Assembly: GCF_000429685.1 (NCBI RefSeq)
Contig: NZ_AUCI01000028.1
Span: 1 to 41,426, forward strand
DNA from: Salibacterium aidingense DSM 18341
GTDB taxonomy: Bacteria; Bacillota; Bacilli; Bacillales; Marinococcaceae
Direction of reading: 5' to 3'
DNA: 41,426 bases
Every line of letters starts with the position of its first letter. Position 1 is the first letter of the stretch. Positions 34,470 to 41,392 of the stretch are shown one piece after another. The translations under genes were made by a program, and so were the position numbers. Below the pieces are notes generated by a model. It saw nothing but the letters and a program-made list of their open reading frames with translations, had not been told where the DNA came from and did no database searches.

Positions 34470-36167
34470 GTGGCGAAAGGAACGATTACTTCTGTGTGGA
34501 GAAGTCTGTGGTCATCCCATACGAAAACGAAAAAATTGTTGACGTTTTCTCAGATCAGGGAGGCAGCAAATGCTTCTTCCGCCGGGAGCAGCAAAGGAAA
34601 TTCAGCAGTTGGCAGCGGTCCCGGAGGCCCGGGCGGCAACGGAAAATCAGGCGGTGGCTCAGGGGACGGAGAGGATAACCCAGCCTACACCCGTGCCCAA
34701 TTGGTGGGGCTTATTCTTGGGCCGTTGTTATTTGTTCTTGCCATGCTTTTTTTTCAGCCAGATGACTTAAGTGCCGCGGCTCAAACCGTATTAGCCGCCA
34801 CGCTGTGGATTGCAACATGGTGGATTACCGAAGCTATTCCGATCCCGGCGACCTCCCTTTTACCGATAATCTTACTGCCGTTATTCGGAGCGGTGGATGT
34901 GGATACGGTGGTCTCCTCTTATGGAAATGATATTATATTCTTGTTCCTGGGCGGCTTTTTTATAGCCACGGCGATGGAAAAATGGAATCTTCATAAACGT
35001 ATCGCATTAAATATTATAGACTTCATAGGAACAAGCACCAATCGTATTATTCTGGGATTCATGGTTGCCACAAGCTTCTTATCGATGTGGGTGTCGAATA
35101 CAGCATCTACGATGATGATGATTCCGATTGGAATGGCGATTGTTTATCAGGTGACAGAAGCACTGAAAGAAGAAGAGGGAAATAAGGACCTGAAAAAATT
35201 TGAAAAAGCGATTATTTTCGGGATCGGCTATGCCGGCACCATCGGCGGTCTCGGCACGTTGATCGGCACGCCGCCAAACAGTCTGCTGGCGGGAACGGTC
35301 GAGGAACTTTATGGGGTGGAAATATCTTTTGCCGGCTGGATGGCGTTTGCGGTTCCTGTGGTGGCCATTCTGCTGGTGAGTGCCTGGGTTTATCTCACTA
35401 AAATCATTTATCCCATCAACATGAAACAGCTGCCCGGCGGACGGGAATTAATAAAACAGGAAAAAACAGCCCTCGGCCACATTGGCCCGGAGGAAAAAGC
35501 GGTGCTGGCCGTCTTTGTATTCGCAGCGTTCATGTGGATTACAAGAACATTTATATGGGAGGATATCGTAAGTCTGCCGGAAATTAGCGATGGGATGATT
35601 GCCATCACGGCAACGCTATTACTATTCTCTATTCCATCCGCCCACAAGGAAGAAACAAAAGTACTCGAATGGAAAGATTCCAAAAATATTCCATGGGGTA
35701 TTTTGTTGTTATTCGGCGGAGGTCTGGCGATTGCTTCCGGTTTTGAAAATACTGGTCTTTCTAATTGGATGGCCGAGCAGTTAACGGTTCTGGAAGGAAT
35801 GAATTTTGTCCTGATCGTGTTTGTATCCACGGCGCTTGTGCTGTTTTTAACCGAAATTACATCAAACACGGCAACGGGAACCATGATTCTACCTGTTGTG
35901 GCGTCTCTTGCCATTGCATTGAATATACATCCCTATGCTTTGATGGTTCCGTGTGCGATGGCAGCAAATTGTGCCTTCATGCTTCCGGTGGGAACGCCGC
36001 CGAACGCCATTATTTTTGGAACAGGAAAATTGAAAATCATTCAAATGGTTCAAAATGGATTTTGGCTGAATGTGCTGGCTATTATTCTTATTGTCGTGGC
36101 TGTCAATCTCTACCTGCCGGCGGTGTGGAGTATAGATCTGCAGAATATCCCATCACAGTTCCAATAA
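34470..36167 (+). CDS. SLC13/DASS-family Na+/dicarboxylate symporter
   Basis: About 565 aa, an inner-membrane Na+-coupled carrier for succinate, malate, fumarate or citrate-like acids. The two Na+/substrate SNT motifs are present: WVSNTASTMMM and ITSNTATGTMI, with GGLGTLIGTPPN and LPVGTPPNAI hairpin repeats. Start: a GTG at 34470 lies seven bases after AGGAGG, whereas an ATG at 34464 is only one base away, so GTG is more likely. An unusual Gly/Ser-rich stretch (about residues 40-70: GSGPGGPGGNGKSGGGSGDGE) separates a basic N-terminus from TM1. Controlled probably by the CitST-like pair upstream and by CcpA. Confidence 0.9.
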   Translation: MAKGTITSVWRSLWSSHTKTKKLLTFSQIREAANASSAGSSKGNSAVGSGPGGPGGNGKSGGGSGDGEDNPAYTRAQLVGLILGPLLFVLAMLFFQPDDLSAAAQTVLAATLWIATWWITEAIPIPATSLLPIILLPLFGAVDVDTVVSSYGNDIIFLFLGGFFIATAMEKWNLHKRIALNIIDFIGTSTNRIILGFMVATSFLSMWVSNTASTMMMIPIGMAIVYQVTEALKEEEGNKDLKKFEKAIIFGIGYAGTIGGLGTLIGTPPNSLLAGTVEELYGVEISFAGWMAFAVPVVAILLVSAWVYLTKIIYPINMKQLPGGRELIKQEKTALGHIGPEEKAVLAVFVFAAFMWITRTFIWEDIVSLPEISDGMIAITATLLLFSIPSAHKEETKVLEWKDSKNIPWGILLLFGGGLAIASGFENTGLSNWMAEQLTVLEGMNFVLIVFVSTALVLFLTEITSNTATGTMILPVVASLAIALNIHPYALMVPCAMAANCAFMLPVGTPPNAIIFGTGKLKIIQMVQNGFWLNVLAIILIVVAVNLYLPAVWSIDLQNIPSQFQ

Positions 36168-36200
36168 CCCGGCTGAAAAATTTTAAAAAAAATATTGTTG

Positions 36201-36234
36201 TTGACATCAAGCTGACATAAGGTTCTTTTAAAGT
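36201..36234 (+). promoter_or_regulatory. TGACAT direct-repeat promoter 1
   Basis: TTGACAT (36201-36207) and CTGACAT (36212-36218) repeat with an 11-bp period. Exactly 10 bp later lies TAAAGT (36229-36234), a -10-like element. This is the layout of promoters activated by OmpR/PhoB-type regulators. The same layout occurs at 39949-39982. It drives the repeat-protein gene at 36292. Confidence 0.68.
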
Positions 36235-36243
36235 AATAAATGT

Positions 36244-36262
36244 GATCGGCAGAGAGCCGATC
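36244..36262 (+). other. 5'-UTR hairpin
   Basis: GATCGGC (36244-36250) pairs with GCCGATC (36256-36262). It sits within a few bases of the start point predicted from the TGACAT promoter, a typical position for an mRNA-stabilising hairpin. Confidence 0.55.
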
Positions 36263-36291
36263 CAATAGATAATCTTCAGGAGGGAAGCGAG

Positions 36292-36999
36292 GTGCTATGG
36301 AATAAAAAAGGAAACTATTTACTGGCGTCTGTATTATCCATTAGTATGATCGGTGCAGTGCCAGGCATTGCAGCTGCAGAAAATAGTCCCGTAGATAACG
36401 TAGTCACCAAAGAGGAAGCTCCTCAGGGAGACGCCAGCTTTTCTCAACATCAAGCCAGCCAGCCGTCTGCCTATAAAAGCAGACGAGCCATGAAAACCGA
36501 GGAACTGGAACAGTATGCTGCAGAACTTGGTATTGACACAGAAGACAAGAATATTTATGAAATTTCCCAGGAAGTCAAAGAAGTCGCAGTAAAACAACGA
36601 GCAAAAGAATTAGGAATAAGCACACTGGGAAAGAACCTCAGTACCCTGACAGAAGAAGTCAGAGAAGCTGTTCTAACGGAAAGAGCAGCGGAACTCGGCA
36701 TTGACACCCGCGACAAAGAATTGTCGGAAATCGTGGACGCCGTAAGTGAAGCGGAATTAAAAGCCGAAAGCAAAGAACTGGGCATTGACCCTGAAGGAAA
36801 AGAAGTCCCCCAACTAATCATGGAAGTGAAAGAAAAACAAGCATTACAAGCAGCGGAAGAACTTGGTATAGAGACCAAGGGAAAAAGCATACGACAAATT
36901 TCCGATGAAATCGTAAACGAACATGAGGAAGAAGCTAGAGACATGAACTTCTTTCCCTCAGCAACCCATGATGCTGACCCCTTGCATGCATGGATATAA
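36292..36999 (+). CDS. Secreted protein with five 28-residue repeats
   Basis: A 235-aa exported protein. Signal peptide with basic start and hydrophobic core, cleavage likely after IAAA (about residue 29). A disordered segment (30-70) precedes five back-to-back repeats of exactly 28 residues: 76-103, 104-131, 132-159, 160-187 and 188-215. The repeat consensus is xELGI-D/S/E-T/P-x-D/G-K-x-hydrophobic-x-x-I/L-x-x-E/A-V/I, probably helical pairs. A 20-residue tail ends in HAWI. There is no lipobox, LPxTG or cell-wall domain. The GTG start follows AGGAGGG by seven bases. Controlled by a TGACAT promoter, probably by the two-component system just downstream. Function unknown. Confidence 0.8.
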   Translation: MLWNKKGNYLLASVLSISMIGAVPGIAAAENSPVDNVVTKEEAPQGDASFSQHQASQPSAYKSRRAMKTEELEQYAAELGIDTEDKNIYEISQEVKEVAVKQRAKELGISTLGKNLSTLTEEVREAVLTERAAELGIDTRDKELSEIVDAVSEAELKAESKELGIDPEGKEVPQLIMEVKEKQALQAAEELGIETKGKSIRQISDEIVNEHEEEARDMNFFPSATHDADPLHAWI

Positions 37000-37109
37000 T
37001 AACATGCGGGTTGTCCCCCCAGCAGCCCGCCTTGCTATCTGCAAGCAGCAACAAGTGAACACAGCGATAAAAGCAGCTAACTTTTTTCATTGACCCCCTT
37101 TTTAAATAT

Positions 37110-37145
37110 GGAAATCCCTGATGATGTATCGGGGATTTCCTTTTG
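37110..37145 (+). terminator. Intrinsic terminator before response-regulator gene
   Basis: GGAAATCCC (37110-37118) pairs with GGGATTTCC (37132-37140), followed by TTTTG. It separates the repeat-protein transcript from the two-component genes. The 110 bases between the stop codon and this hairpin hold one G/C-rich stem (37006-37030) without a T-tract. Confidence 0.8.
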
Positions 37146-37202
37146 TATACATAGCTTTATTACCTGTATATCTTATATAATGATGACAAGGAGTGACCTG
37201 AG

Positions 37203-37886
37203 ATGCAGAGAATACTGATCATTGAAGATGAGCCGGCTATCAGTAAAGTGCTTCAGGCTTATTTTCAAAAAGAAGGTTATGAAGTAAAAGCTGTATTACA
37301 CGGGGATGAAGCGCTGCCTGCTTTTCGGGAGTTTAAACCGGAGCTTGCGATTGTAGACGTGATGCTCCCCGGCCGGGACGGGTGGAGCATACTCGAAACA
37401 ATCCGGGAAGAATCTGCCGTTCCTGTTATTATGCTTACGGCCCTCGGAGACGTAGATTACCGCCTCAAAGGCCTCGATGGCGGGGCCGATGATTATATAA
37501 GTAAACCCTTTGATTCAAGCGAAGTGGTAGCACGGGCGAAAGCCGTTCTGCGGCGGTCGGGGCAGGTGCTGCAGGAAGAGGAAGTCAATCATTATGGCAG
37601 TTTAACCATCAATCAAAAAGCACACACGGTAAAACTGAATGGAGCGGATGTTCCGCTGACCCCACGGGATTTATCCCTGCTTCTTTTTTTGGCAAGACAC
37701 CCGAATCAGACCTTTGACCGGGAACAGCTGATTGAGAGGGTTTGGGGGATCGATTATGAAGGAAGTGACCGGGCCGTGGACTTATCGATCAAGCGCATCC
37801 GCAAGTCCCTGCAAAATTGGCCGGAGTCGGAGGGGGAAATAAAGACGCTGCGTGGATTGGGGTATCAATTCTGTGTTTATGAATAA
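37203..37886 (+). CDS. OmpR/PhoB-family response regulator
   Basis: A 227-aa regulator. Receiver domain with EDE (8-10), phospho-acceptor Asp52 in VDVMLPGRDG, Thr in MLTALG and Lys in YISKPFD. The C-terminal winged helix contains LTPRDLSLLLFLARHPNQTFDREQL, the VWG turn and DRAVDLSIKRIRKSL, ending in LRGLGYQF. It probably binds direct repeats with an 11-bp period, exactly the arrangement of the TGACAT promoters on both sides of this gene pair. The downstream kinase gene overlaps its stop by eight bases. Signal unknown; an envelope-stress-type role is a guess. Confidence 0.92.
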   Translation: MQRILIIEDEPAISKVLQAYFQKEGYEVKAVLHGDEALPAFREFKPELAIVDVMLPGRDGWSILETIREESAVPVIMLTALGDVDYRLKGLDGGADDYISKPFDSSEVVARAKAVLRRSGQVLQEEEVNHYGSLTINQKAHTVKLNGADVPLTPRDLSLLLFLARHPNQTFDREQLIERVWGIDYEGSDRAVDLSIKRIRKSLQNWPESEGEIKTLRGLGYQFCVYE

Positions 37887-39303
37887 ATCAGACAAGAAAA
37901 TCTCACTGCTTCGTTATTGGACGACGCGCTATTTAATGACACTTGTCATTGGACTTATTGTAGTAGGTATTGTATCGGTGTTTTGGCTGAGACAGACAAA
38001 CCTTGAACATCGACTGGATATGACCAAATATCTGGGACAGGAAATAGCGGACCGTTTTGTCGAGGAACAATCAGGAGAAACCGTTCCTCAGGAGGGGATT
38101 TTTGATTATATCCAACAGCGGCAGAATATTTTAGATACGGAACTGGATCCTATTATATATATTGTGGACCGTAACGGCCGGATTCTATCCAACCCATTTG
38201 AAAGGAACCCTTTTACGTTTGAAATCTTTCCCGTAAGTATTCTGGAAAATGAAAACAATGTCCAGCGCCTGCGGCTGGAAAGCGGCGAGGAGTCCTATCT
38301 GGTAAAAACACCGATTATGGCGGAGGATGTCATTGTCGGCTGGGTGGTCGTGATTCAGTCAGCCAACCAGCTTACGCAAATGAACGAAGAATTCCGGCTT
38401 CTCGCGATTATGCTGGTTTCTTTGGCACTCATCGGCTGGGCCGTTATTTACGTTTTGTCGCGAAAACTCTCAAGGCCTATCCAGGATGTAGCTACGGCCG
38501 CCAAACATGTTCAGGAACAGGATTATGACTTTACCCTGCCGGCCAACATAAAAGAACAGGAAGTGCATGAACTCGTTCATTCCTTCCGGGAAATGTCCGG
38601 GCGCCTGCAGGAGCTCGAAAAACTTCGCTCGGAGCTTTTGGCCGGAGTGACGCATGAATTAAAAACCCCCGTTACTTCGATGACGGGGCTGATTCAGGCC
38701 GTAAGGGACGACGTCGTAAGTGGAGAAGAAGCGAAAGAATTTCTTGATGTATCCTTAAACGAAGCCAATCGAATGAAAACGATGGTAGCGGATTTATTAG
38801 AATTTAATTCGTTTGCTGCCTACTCGGTGCCGATTTCTAAAGAAGAACATGATATTAATACCCTGCTGAAGGAAATTATCCACCAGTGGGAGGTAGCTAA
38901 CGATGAGGAAACACTGCAGTTATCCCTGCATCTGCTGGAGGACGCTGTCTATGTCAGCGTAGACTCTTTACGGCTCCAACAAATTATCGTCAATCTTTTA
39001 AATAACGCAAAGCAGGCCTTAAAAGGGGAAGGAAACATGGATGCCGTCCTCTATCACAAAGATCCATCCACGATAGGAATAGATATTATAGACAACGGGC
39101 CGGGGATAGCCGAAGAAGAAAAACATCTTATATTCGAACGCTTCTTCCGGGGAGAAAATAAAAAGTATGACACCCACGGCCTGGGACTGGGACTTCCTTT
39201 CAGCAAAATGATTGCCCGCAGTATGGAGGGCGATCTGGTGCTTGCAGAAAGCGCTCCGGGAAGAACTGTCTTCACCCTTGAGCTGCCAAAGCATCAAGAG
39301 TGA
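37879..39303 (+). CDS. HAMP-containing sensor histidine kinase
   Basis: A 474-aa membrane sensor: TM1 near residues 17-40, an extracytoplasmic domain of about 130 residues, TM2 near 170-192, HAMP (to about 245), HisKA with AGVTHELKTPVTSM (His259), and an HATPase with NLLNNAKQAL, IIDNGPGI, FFRGENKKYDTHGLGLGL. The start is the ATG at 37879 inside the regulator's last codons; an in-frame TTG at 37852 would need a longer overlap. Cognate to the OmpR-type regulator. The extracytoplasmic domain resembles the small PAS-like sensors of envelope-monitoring kinases, but the ligand is unknown. Confidence 0.92.
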   Translation: MNKSDKKISLLRYWTTRYLMTLVIGLIVVGIVSVFWLRQTNLEHRLDMTKYLGQEIADRFVEEQSGETVPQEGIFDYIQQRQNILDTELDPIIYIVDRNGRILSNPFERNPFTFEIFPVSILENENNVQRLRLESGEESYLVKTPIMAEDVIVGWVVVIQSANQLTQMNEEFRLLAIMLVSLALIGWAVIYVLSRKLSRPIQDVATAAKHVQEQDYDFTLPANIKEQEVHELVHSFREMSGRLQELEKLRSELLAGVTHELKTPVTSMTGLIQAVRDDVVSGEEAKEFLDVSLNEANRMKTMVADLLEFNSFAAYSVPISKEEHDINTLLKEIIHQWEVANDEETLQLSLHLLEDAVYVSVDSLRLQQIIVNLLNNAKQALKGEGNMDAVLYHKDPSTIGIDIIDNGPGIAEEEKHLIFERFFRGENKKYDTHGLGLGLPFSKMIARSMEGDLVLAESAPGRTVFTLELPKHQE

Positions 39304-39317
39304 AGACGTCCCAGGGT

Positions 39318-39890
39318 TCAGAGTTGGAGCAGCTGGTTGGTCAATTCATATACGACCAGTTTTTGATAACCGCTGTCCTTCCCATACCTCGCATGAATCC
39401 CTTCATACGCAGCCTTTTTGGCTTCTTCGGCCTGGGGATCGTCCGGCGCATAGTTCTGCCGCTTAAATTCGGTCATTGGTTCCTGGATGTATGCAGGACG
39501 AGGTCCCCATGTGAACAGGACATCTCCCCCTGGATTTGTGACAATTACTTTCGGTACGGAACGGCCGCCCATAGTTAAAAAATGTCCCATTAAATCATCG
39601 TGCTTCTCCATGATAAATAGCTCAACAGGAATATCCGCCTCCTTCATAACCTCAAGCACCGGTCCGAGGCTGCGGTGAACGTCCCCGCACCAGTCACCGG
39701 CAAGAACCGCACAGCGAAGGCTGGTGTTGTCTTTCAAGGGAGCAAGGGCTTCCCGATCATGGTCGTCCCAGGTGAATAGTTCGTGCCATTGATCAAGTGT
39801 GGCGCGATAGCGATGATTCATGCTTTCCATAAATTCCTGCGGCGTCACGCCGTGTCCAAGCTTTTCTTTTATATTGGCCGATGTTATCAT
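39318..39890 (-). CDS. Thioredoxin-like family protein with degenerate CxxC
   Basis: A 190-aa cytoplasmic thioredoxin-fold protein. The active-site region reads AGDWCGDVHRS: Cys68 is kept but the second Cys is Val71, so it cannot form the usual CxxC disulfide. SVPKVIVTNPGG matches the cis-Pro loop. Such single-cysteine proteins may act on bacillithiol-mixed disulfides or as redox-linked chaperones; the function here is not established. GGAGGG precedes the ATG. Convergent with the kinase gene, with only 14 bases between their stops. Confidence 0.78.
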   Translation of the reverse strand: MITSANIKEKLGHGVTPQEFMESMNHRYRATLDQWHELFTWDDHDREALAPLKDNTSLRCAVLAGDWCGDVHRSLGPVLEVMKEADIPVELFIMEKHDDLMGHFLTMGGRSVPKVIVTNPGGDVLFTWGPRPAYIQEPMTEFKRQNYAPDDPQAEEAKKAAYEGIHARYGKDSGYQKLVVYELTNQLLQL

Positions 39891-39948
39891 TTTATCCCTC
39901 CTCTATTGGAGTTTATCATGAAAGAAAAAAATTAGAAAAAATGTCGTT

Positions 39949-39982
39949 CTGACATTGGGCTGACATATAAATCTCATAAGAT
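39949..39982 (+). promoter_or_regulatory. TGACAT direct-repeat promoter 2
   Basis: CTGACAT at 39949-39955 and again at 39960-39966 (11-bp period), exactly 10 bp, then TAAGAT (39977-39982) as -10. The same architecture as at 36201-36234. Expected transcription start near 39989. Confidence 0.68.
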
Positions 39983-39988
39983 GAAATT

Positions 39989-40212
39989 GTAAGGATAGAA
40001 GACATATTACACACTATCCTGTCCCCCTTCTTATAAGGAGACAAACAAGCATAAAGGACCCTTCTTCTGGTGAACATGATAATTCCTCCTTTTAACAGCT
40101 GATCAGGCAGAGGTCAGCTATCGACTGATTTTCGCCATGAAGTAAATGCAAGCCCAAATGTCTCCTTATAATCATAAATCCCCGATGGCAGCGATCGGGG
40201 ATTTATTTTTGT
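39989..40212 (+). ncRNA. Candidate structured small RNA or regulated leader
   Basis: The 376-base stretch without an assigned gene (39891-40266) holds a promoter-to-terminator unit of about 220 bases. Elements in order: hairpin AGGATAG/CTATCCT (39992-39998 with 40014-40020), a C-rich linker GTCCCCCTTC (40021-40030), a 13-bp perfect long-range stem (40031-40043 with 40159-40171), an enclosed hairpin AGCTGA/TCAGCT (40097-40102 with 40114-40119), and a strong terminator. No plausible plus-strand ORF is present. The C-rich unpaired segment next to hairpins is typical of Firmicute sRNAs that pair with Shine-Dalgarno sites. Alternatively it is an attenuated leader of the YrhK-like gene. Confidence 0.5.
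40174..40212 (+). terminator. Strong intrinsic terminator
   Basis: A 13-bp perfect stem, ATAAATCCCCGAT (40174-40186) with ATCGGGGATTTAT (40194-40206), seven-base loop, then TTTTTG. Confidence 0.9.
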
Positions 40213-40266
40213 TTTATCCAGGAATGATACCGGGAAGATTTATTAGGAAAGGGGAGGCAAAGATAG

Positions 40267-40551
40267 ATGAGTGAAAAAAGGACCACGGAAAACTATGTGG
40301 ATATCTCACTCGGACGTTATGAGTTCTTTGTTCAGAAAAAATATACCATCCTTCATACCCTCAATGATTTTCTGCTTGGACTGTGGTTTTTCATTGGAAG
40401 CTTCTTCTTTTTTTCAGAACCGTTAAAGAGCATTGGAATTTGGCTGTTTGTCATCGGAAGTTTTCAGCTTATGGTCCGCCCGGCCATACGGCTGGTTCAT
40501 GATTTTCATTTGCAAAAACACATCGAAAAACAGCACAAAAATGATGATTGA
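40267..40551 (+). CDS. YrhK-like membrane protein
   Basis: A 94-aa protein with two adjacent hydrophobic helices (about residues 36-52 and 56-72) joined by a short loop. It has a YEFFVQKKYTILHTLNDF start and RLVHDFHLQKH end, matching the small YrhK domain known from Bacillus. No reaction is known for it. GGAAAGGGGAGG precedes the ATG. It follows the strong terminator by about 55 bases and precedes the FAD protein by 62 bases, likely one transcript. It may depend on read-through from the TGACAT promoter or on an unseen one. Confidence 0.75.
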   Translation: MSEKRTTENYVDISLGRYEFFVQKKYTILHTLNDFLLGLWFFIGSFFFFSEPLKSIGIWLFVIGSFQLMVRPAIRLVHDFHLQKHIEKQHKNDD

Positions 40552-40613
40552 TAAACGGGGGAAACGGGTAAGAGATAAGGTGGATGGAAAAGAACAAGGG
40601 AGGGAGTAAAAGT

Positions 40614-41183
40614 ATGTATGATGTGATTGTTGTTGGCGGCGGCCCTGCCGGAGCAAGTGCAGCTATTTTTACAGCAAAAGCCGGAAAGAAAACGCTGGTT
40701 CTTGATAACGAGCAAAGTATGACAAAAGCAGCCTGGGTGGAAAACCATTACGGAGCGCCGGCAGTAGAAGGTCCGGAATTATTAAAAACCGGCCGGGAGC
40801 AGGCGGAAAACTTCGGGGCCGAATTTGTGAATACCCAAGTAAACCGTGTGGAGAAAGTGGATAATCAACGGGTGAATGTAGAAACAGAGGACGGAGAATA
40901 TGAAGCGGCTCATGTGATTCTCACCATCGGCGGCAATACCAAACTTGCCGAAACATCCGGCATTAAAACAACAGAAGGCACCGAGCCACGCATAAAATCG
41001 ATCATTGATGTCGATGACAAAGGAAAAACAAGCGTAGTAGGAGTCTGGGCAGCTGGAACCGCTGCCGGCGTCAGTGTTCATACCATCATAACGTCCGGGG
41101 ATGGAGCAAAAACAGCGATTAACGTACTTACAGAAATGAATGGAGAACGCTACGTAGACCATGATGTGTTAAAATCCAAATAA
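40614..41183 (+). CDS. Minimal FAD-dependent oxidoreductase (thioredoxin-reductase-like)
   Basis: A 189-aa cytoplasmic flavoprotein. FAD dinucleotide motif VVGGGPAGASAAIF and C-terminal FAD motif GVWAAGTAAGVSVHTIITSGDGA are joined nearly directly; the central NADPH domain and the redox CxxC of thioredoxin reductase (about 310 aa) are absent. The start at 40614 follows AGGGAGG with nine-base spacing; an upstream ATG at 40584 lies too close to its G-rich site. Such short proteins may use another reductant or act as flavin-binding partners. Position after the YrhK-like gene suggests a membrane-linked redox unit. Confidence 0.8.
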   Translation: MYDVIVVGGGPAGASAAIFTAKAGKKTLVLDNEQSMTKAAWVENHYGAPAVEGPELLKTGREQAENFGAEFVNTQVNRVEKVDNQRVNVETEDGEYEAAHVILTIGGNTKLAETSGIKTTEGTEPRIKSIIDVDDKGKTSVVGVWAAGTAAGVSVHTIITSGDGAKTAINVLTEMNGERYVDHDVLKSK

Positions 41184-41221
41184 ACAGGCAGCGAGTCTGG
41201 GACAAAACATTATCATGGACA

Positions 41222-41263
41222 AAAAATCCGAACGATTTTTTCCATAAATCGTTCGGATTTTTG
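41222..41263 (+). terminator. Strong terminator at end of FAD-protein gene
   Basis: A 17-bp perfect stem, 41222-41238 with 41246-41262, seven-base loop. Flanked by A-tract and T-tract, so it can act on both strands. Confidence 0.9.
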
Positions 41264-41283
41264 TGTATTGTTCTATCGCTGCG

Positions 41284-41392
41284 TCAAAATAGGTCGCTTT
41301 CCGCGGGCACGGCTCGAGCCTCCTCGGAAGAAAGCCACTTCCTGCGGGGTCTCGAGACTCGTGCTTTTCCCGCAGGAGTCGACCTATTTTGA
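41284..41392. repeat. Large imperfect palindromic element
   Basis: Outer arms TCAAAATAGGTCG (41284-41296) and CGACCTATTTTGA (41380-41392) are a perfect 13-bp inverted repeat. Inside are GC-rich imperfect arms, CCGCGGGCACGG (left) and CGTGCTTTTCCCGCAGG (right), and CTCGAGCC/CTCGAGAC near the centre. I recall similar GC-rich palindromes as dispersed multicopy repeats in bacilli. No ORF. Confidence 0.6.

Noticed and set aside
36222-36228. GTTCTTT, a SinR-type 7-mer, inside the TGACAT promoter
   Set aside because: About ten such 7-mers are expected by chance in a window of this size, and SinR usually needs paired sites.
36555-36944. Long minus-strand ORF opposite the repeat protein (serine-rich, 129 aa)
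   Set aside because: An antisense shadow of the 28-residue repeats; no ribosome site and low-complexity serine content.
37006-37030. G/C-rich stem after the repeat protein as a terminator
   Set aside because: No T-tract follows; the real terminator is at 37110-37145.
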